Source of the DNA: an uncultured Chlorobiaceae bacterium
Lineage (GTDB): Bacteria; Bacteroidota; Chlorobiia; Chlorobiales; Chlorobiaceae
DNA: 10,412 bases
Assembly (NCBI GenBank): GCA_903929845.1
Contig: CAIYWF010000121.1
Span: forward strand, 1-10,412
Reading direction: 5' to 3'
In this document: piece after piece, positions 7,261-10,412 of the stretch
How the letters are laid out: every line of letters begins with the position of its first letter
Numbering within the stretch: the stretch's first letter is position 1
Notes under the pieces: generated by a model
Seen by the model: only the letters and a program-made list of their open reading frames with translations
Database searches by the model: none
What the model was told of the DNA's origin: nothing
Made by a program: the position numbers and the translations under genes

Positions 7261-8082
7261 ATGATCTCACAGCAGGCACAAATCCAGGAAGCAGTCGCCT
7301 TTATCAGAAGAAAAACAGGCGCCAATTATCCAGTCGGTATCGTCCTGGGAACAGGCCTTGGGGCTCTTGTCAAGGAGATTGATATAGAGTTTTCACTCGA
7401 CTACAGCGATATTCCGAACTTTCCGGTTTCAACCGTTGAGACGCATCACGGAAAACTGATTTTTGGAACACTTTCGGGGAAAAATGTTGTCGCCATGCAG
7501 GGGCGCTTCCACTTCTACGAAGGCTACTCCATGGAACAGATTGTTTTTCCGATACGGGTCATGAAACATCTCGGTGTTAAAACGCTCGGCATCACCAACG
7601 CCTGCGGCGGTCTGAACCCCGGCTACAGAAAAGGCGATATCATGCTGATTGATGACCATATTAACCTGCTTGGAGGAAATCCGCTGATCGGACCAAACGA
7701 TCCTGAAATCGGCTCGCGCTTTCCGGATCTCTGCGCTCCCTACTCTCCCCGTATTCTTGCCCTTGCTGAAGAGGTTGCACTGAACCAGGGCATCAAGCTG
7801 CAGCGCGGCGTCTATGTCGCTCTTTCAGGCCCATGCCTTGAAACCCGCGCAGAGTACCGCATGTTGCGCATCCTTGGCGCCGATGTTGTCGGCATGTCAA
7901 CCGTCCCAGAGGTGATCGCCGCCGTACACCAGGGCACCGAAGTTTTCGGCATATCCATCATCACCGACGAATGTTTCCCCGACTGCCTCAAATCGGTCAG
8001 CATTGAAGAGATCATTGAGGTCTCCGGCCATGCTGAACCAAAAATGACCTCTATTTTCAAATCCATTGTTGCCAACCTTTAA
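7261..8082 (+). CDS. punA: purine nucleoside phosphorylase family protein, possibly methylthioadenosine phosphorylase
   Basis: The family splits purine nucleosides with phosphate into base and (deoxy)ribose-1-phosphate. Trimeric-PNP motifs are clear: GIVLGTGLG (phosphate loop), ETHHGKL, His84 in GRFHFYEGY, TNACGGLNPGY, DDHINL, SGPCLETRAEY with Glu194, and VGMSTVPEVIAA. At two specificity positions it departs from typical PNP. Asp236 (IITDECF) replaces the 6-oxopurine-selective Asn243 of human PNP, and Ile248 (SVSIEEII) replaces His257, which holds the 5'-OH. Human MTA phosphorylase has Asp220 and Val233 there, within a very similar AVSVDRVL. Glu194, however, is PNP-like. With mtnA 15 nt downstream, MTA or adenosine is a plausible substrate. 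The ATG at 7261 gives 273 residues, normal for the family; a GTG at 7192 would add an unmatched 23-residue extension overlapping yggS. Family is secure, substrate is open. Confidence 0.93.
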   Translation: MISQQAQIQEAVAFIRRKTGANYPVGIVLGTGLGALVKEIDIEFSLDYSDIPNFPVSTVETHHGKLIFGTLSGKNVVAMQGRFHFYEGYSMEQIVFPIRVMKHLGVKTLGITNACGGLNPGYRKGDIMLIDDHINLLGGNPLIGPNDPEIGSRFPDLCAPYSPRILALAEEVALNQGIKLQRGVYVALSGPCLETRAEYRMLRILGADVVGMSTVPEVIAAVHQGTEVFGISIITDECFPDCLKSVSIEEIIEVSGHAEPKMTSIFKSIVANL

Positions 8083-8097
8083 TTCTTCTGAAAGAAT
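8082..8097 (+). other. palindrome abutting the mtnA start codon
   Basis: ATTCTT and AAGAAT pair perfectly around a CTGA loop. The palindrome begins in the last base of the preceding stop codon and ends at the base before the mtnA ATG. It covers the only purine-rich stretch (GAAAG) that could act as a ribosome-binding site. The stem is AU-rich and would be weak at growth temperature. Confidence 0.4.
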
Positions 8098-9162
8098 ATG
8101 ATAGACGCCATATCGTTCAAAGACAACACGCTTCACTACCTCGACCAGCGTTATCTGCCGCTCAAGGAGAATTACGTTGCCACAAAAGATTACAAGGAGG
8201 CTATTGAAGCCATCAAGACGCTTGCCGTACGAGGTGCTCCGCTGATCGGTGTTGCAGCGGCCTACACCATTATTCTCGGCATCAACAGCTTCAAGGGAAG
8301 CAAGGAGGAGTTTCCTGCATTTTTTAAATCGCTTGTGGCGGAGGTCGAAGCATCACGCCCGACCGCAGTCAACCTCTTTTTTGCCGCTGCCAGGATGAAG
8401 AAGGTCTATGCTGAAAATTTTGAAGCCGACACCATTGAGGCGCTTTTTGCCAAAATGAATGCCGCCGCATGCAAAATCCATGATGATGAAATCGCCAACT
8501 GCGATCTCATGTCGCGCCACGGCGTTGATCAGATCAAGATTGATCTTGCCCACATCCTGAAAACACGCAAGCTCAACGTGCTGACCCACTGCAACACCGG
8601 CACCCTTGCCTGCTGCGGCACAGGTTCAGCGCTGGGCGTCATCAGGCTTGCCTGGCAGGAGGGGCTGATTGAGCGCGTCATCACCTCCGAAAGCCGTCCG
8701 CTCCTGCAGGGGCTTCGCCTGACAGCATGGGAACTTCAGCAGGATGGCATACCGTTTGTCTCGATTTCCGACTCATCCTCAGCATTTCTGATGCAGCGCG
8801 GCATGATTGATTTCGGTATTGTCGGCGCAGACCGGATTGCCGCCAATGGCGACACCGCCAACAAGATCGGCACCTGTGCCCATGCCATCAGCGCGTTCCA
8901 TCACAATCTGCCGTTCTACATCGCCGCGCCGGTATCAACTATTGATATTACCATTCCTGACGGCTCATACATCCCGATTGAAGAGCGCAACGCCGATGAG
9001 CTGAGAACCATTTTCGGCACACAGGTAGCCATGCCGAACACGCCGGTGCTAAATTATGCGTTTGATGTCACCCCGGGGAAATTTCTGAGGGGCATTATTA
9101 CGGATAAAAAAGCTGTAGTCGGCAACTACATCACGGAACTCGCCGCTCTTATGGAGGAGTGA
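8098..9162 (+). CDS. mtnA: S-methyl-5-thioribose-1-phosphate isomerase
   Basis: MtnA converts 5-methylthioribose-1-phosphate (an aldose) to 5-methylthioribulose-1-phosphate (a ketose), the second step after methylthioadenosine cleavage. It belongs to the eIF2B-related sugar isomerases. The 354-residue length is typical. Signature stretches: VRGAPLIGVAAAY (about 44-56), THCNTGTLACCGTGSALGVI with Cys165, SESRPLLQGLRLTAWEL, and GADRIAANGDTANKIGT with Asp245. Cys165 and Asp245 match the catalytic Cys160 and Asp240 of the B. subtilis enzyme at the same 80-residue spacing. The CNTG-based motif and GDTANKIGT separate it from ribose-1,5-bisphosphate isomerase and eIF2B subunits. It follows the phosphorylase by 15 nt, so both steps are probably made together. 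The later pathway genes are not in this window. Confidence 0.96.
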   Translation: MIDAISFKDNTLHYLDQRYLPLKENYVATKDYKEAIEAIKTLAVRGAPLIGVAAAYTIILGINSFKGSKEEFPAFFKSLVAEVEASRPTAVNLFFAAARMKKVYAENFEADTIEALFAKMNAAACKIHDDEIANCDLMSRHGVDQIKIDLAHILKTRKLNVLTHCNTGTLACCGTGSALGVIRLAWQEGLIERVITSESRPLLQGLRLTAWELQQDGIPFVSISDSSSAFLMQRGMIDFGIVGADRIAANGDTANKIGTCAHAISAFHHNLPFYIAAPVSTIDITIPDGSYIPIEERNADELRTIFGTQVAMPNTPVLNYAFDVTPGKFLRGIITDKKAVVGNYITELAALMEE

Positions 9163-9176
9163 GAATCAATGCCTGG

Positions 9177-9215
9177 ACGCTCGCCGTACGCTAAAGTTCT
9201 GCGAGCGTTTGATTT
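9177..9215 (+). terminator. probable intrinsic terminator after mtnA
   Basis: ACGCTCGC (9177-9184) and GCGAGCGT (9201-9208) are perfect reverse complements, forming an eight-base-pair GC-rich stem with a 16-nt loop. T-rich TTTGATTT follows directly. It starts 14 nt after the mtnA stop. The broken T tract and large loop make it less than ideal, but the position between two transcription units fits. Confidence 0.55.
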
Positions 9216-9228
9216 GAGGTTTATTTCC

Positions 9229-9258
9229 CTGACAACATTCCATATTTCTCATTACATT
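9229..9258 (+). promoter_or_regulatory. possible ccoN promoter
   Basis: CTGACA (9229-9234) matches five of six bases of a -35 box. TACATT (9253-9258), 18 bp later, matches four of six of a -10 box. This would start transcription near 9265. The proposed -10 lies inside the palindrome at 9251-9268, as expected if a regulator there competes with polymerase. Confidence 0.3.
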
Positions 9259-9268
9259 TCTCTGTAAT
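9251..9268. promoter_or_regulatory. palindromic candidate operator before ccoN
   Basis: ATTACA-N6-TGTAAT is a perfect inverted repeat ending 23 nt before the ccoN ATG. Its two half-sites are about one helical turn apart, as for a dimeric regulator. It is not a canonical FNR box (TTGAT-N4-ATCAA). A short direct repeat, ATTTCTC at 9244 and 9256 (12-bp period), overlaps it. The alternative is a 6-bp mRNA hairpin upstream of the ribosome-binding site. Confidence 0.45.
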
Positions 9269-9281
9269 CAAAAAACGATTC

Positions 9282-9287
9282 GGAGGA
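9282..9287 (+). promoter_or_regulatory. ribosome-binding site of ccoN
   Basis: GGAGGA lies 4 nt before the ATG at 9292. It is the strongest Shine-Dalgarno match in the window and fixes the ccoN start. Confidence 0.75.
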
Positions 9288-9291
9288 AAAT

Positions 9292-10412
9292 ATGAGCGAT
9301 GCAGGGTACAGCTACAGGGTAGTGCGCGGTTTTGCATTTTCGGCGTTATTCTGGCTTGTTATTGGTTTAGTGGTTGGACTCTGGTTAGCGTTCGAAATGT
9401 TCGATCCAGCTCTGAATCTTACTCCCTGGCTCAGTTTTGGACGTCTCCGAGTAGTTCACACCAATGGACTGGGGCTTGGATTCGGCCTCGCGGCAATTTT
9501 TGCAACATCCTATTATATTCTGCAACGACTTACACGAATTCCGATCCTTTTTCCCCGGCTTGCTCAAGCCCATCTCTACCTCTTCAATACCGTCATAGCC
9601 CTCGGGGCACTGAGTCTCTTTGCCGGTATGAACACCACAAAAGAGTATGCCGAACTTGAGTGGCCTCTGGATATCGGTGTCGTTATCTTCTGGGTCATGT
9701 TTGCCATAAACGTCTTTGGCACGCTGATCAAACGGCAGGAGAAGCAGATGTACATCTCACTCTGGTACATCATCTCCATGACCGTGGCCATTGCCATTCT
9801 CTATATTGTCAACAACCTTGAAGTTCCCATAAACCTCTTCAAATCATACACACTCTATTCGGGCGCAAACGATGCCAATGTTGAGTGGTGGTACGCTCAC
9901 AACATTGTTGGATTTATCTTCACCGTGCCGATTCTGGCGATGTTCTACTATTTTCTGCCAAAGTCCACCGGCCTTCCCATTTACAGCCATCGGCTCTCCA
10001 TCGTCTCTTTCTGGGCGCTGAACTTTGCCTATCTCTGGACAGGAGCACACCACCTAATGCTGACTCCCCTGCCGGAATGGATTCAGACCGTCGCCATGGC
10101 CTTCAGCATCTTCCTGATTGCCCCCTCATGGGGTTCAGTTGTCAATGGCTACTACACCCTTCAGGGAAACTGGGATCAGATGCGCACCAACTATCTCACC
10201 AAGTTTTTCATTGCCGGTATCACCTTTTATGGACTTCAGACCCTTCAGGGGCCGCTGCAGGGGCTCAGAACCCTCAACGCCTTCTTTCACTATACCGACT
10301 GGGTTGTCGGCCATGTACACATGGGAACGATGGGATGGGTGACCATGATTATTTCAGCATCATTCTACTACATGATTCCGCGCATTACCAACAGGGAGAT
10401 TTACAGCGTCAA
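9292..10412 (+). CDS. ccoN: cbb3-type cytochrome c oxidase subunit I (3' end outside window)
   Basis: CcoN is the catalytic membrane subunit of the high-affinity C-family haem-copper oxygen reductases, reducing O2 to water at a haem b3-CuB centre. The visible 373 residues hold about ten hydrophobic helices; the family has twelve or more and about 475 residues. Ligands run at a constant offset of four from Pseudomonas stutzeri CcoN: His56 (low-spin haem, RVVHTNGL), His203 (CuB, WWYAHN), Tyr247 (cross-link tyrosine, FAYLWTG), His253/His254 (CuB, GAHHL), and His341/His343 (haems, TDWVVGHVHMG). WWYAHN argues against NorB-type nitric oxide reductase. Unusual residues are Ala for Gly in WWYGHN, Ala for Pro in GPHH, and Gln319 where the family has Glu323 (EGP to QGP). 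Start is set by GGAGGA at 9282. The gene runs off the window; ccoO and ccoP would be expected next. Confidence 0.95.
   Translation, partial: MSDAGYSYRVVRGFAFSALFWLVIGLVVGLWLAFEMFDPALNLTPWLSFGRLRVVHTNGLGLGFGLAAIFATSYYILQRLTRIPILFPRLAQAHLYLFNTVIALGALSLFAGMNTTKEYAELEWPLDIGVVIFWVMFAINVFGTLIKRQEKQMYISLWYIISMTVAIAILYIVNNLEVPINLFKSYTLYSGANDANVEWWYAHNIVGFIFTVPILAMFYYFLPKSTGLPIYSHRLSIVSFWALNFAYLWTGAHHLMLTPLPEWIQTVAMAFSIFLIAPSWGSVVNGYYTLQGNWDQMRTNYLTKFFIAGITFYGLQTLQGPLQGLRTLNAFFHYTDWVVGHVHMGTMGWVTMIISASFYYMIPRITNREIYSV

Noticed and set aside
9209..9271. TTGAT (9209) and ATCAA (9267) as an FNR-type box before ccoN
   Set aside because: The half-sites must be 4 bp apart; here they are 53 bp apart.
9292..10412. 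Nitric oxide reductase (NorB-like) as an alternative to CcoN
   Set aside because: The CuB motif is WWYAHN rather than the NorB glutamate-containing type, and the cross-link Tyr247 is 44 residues after His203 as in cbb3 oxidases.
1..10412. tRNA genes, CRISPR arrays, insertion sequences, phage or toxin-antitoxin genes
   Set aside because: No cloverleaf, regular repeat-spacer pattern, terminal inverted repeats with transposase, or such proteins were seen; gaps between genes are all under 130 nt.

Overview
The window holds eleven protein-coding genes, all on the + strand, closely packed and with no RNA genes or mobile elements. It reads as chromosomal backbone of a green sulfur bacterium (Chlorobi, Chlorobium/Pelodictyon-like). 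Three things point there: the protein sequences, a TPR-protein/aroE gene pair of a kind I recall from Bacteroidetes/Chlorobi genomes, and the near absence of Shine-Dalgarno sequences. This placement is inference; no marker gene proves it.

Layout. (1) 1-1539: the 3' five-sixths of uvrC, lacking its N-terminal nuclease domain because the window begins inside the gene. (2) 1653-5201: a tight cluster of a large soluble TPR protein, shikimate dehydrogenase aroE, lipoprotein signal peptidase lspA and the metal hydrolase tatD. The genes overlap or lie 3 nt apart, so they are probably one operon. (3) 5313-9162: a membrane-anchored YfgM-like TPR protein, a cyclophilin-type prolyl isomerase, the PLP-homeostasis protein YggS, a purine nucleoside phosphorylase homologue, and methylthioribose-1-phosphate isomerase mtnA. 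A GC-rich hairpin ends this block. (4) 9292 to the window end: the first 373 codons of ccoN, catalytic subunit of a cbb3-type oxygen reductase. It has its own leader, containing a perfect palindrome and the strongest ribosome-binding site in the window.

How the genes work together. Most are housekeeping: DNA repair, aromatic amino-acid synthesis, lipoprotein maturation, protein folding and PLP balance. The most informative pair is the phosphorylase with mtnA. The phosphorylase is PNP-like overall, but at two specificity positions it carries the residues of methylthioadenosine phosphorylases. It may therefore feed methylthioribose-1-phosphate directly to MtnA, making the pair the start of a methylthioadenosine recycling or disposal route. 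The ccoN gene suggests oxygen consumption or detoxification in a lineage known mainly as strict anaerobes. It keeps all metal ligands and the cross-link tyrosine but has Gln in place of a conserved Glu.

I found no clearly new multi-gene system. The best leads are the MTA-like phosphorylase, the substituted CcoN with its palindromic leader, and the conserved but uncharacterised TPR protein next to aroE.
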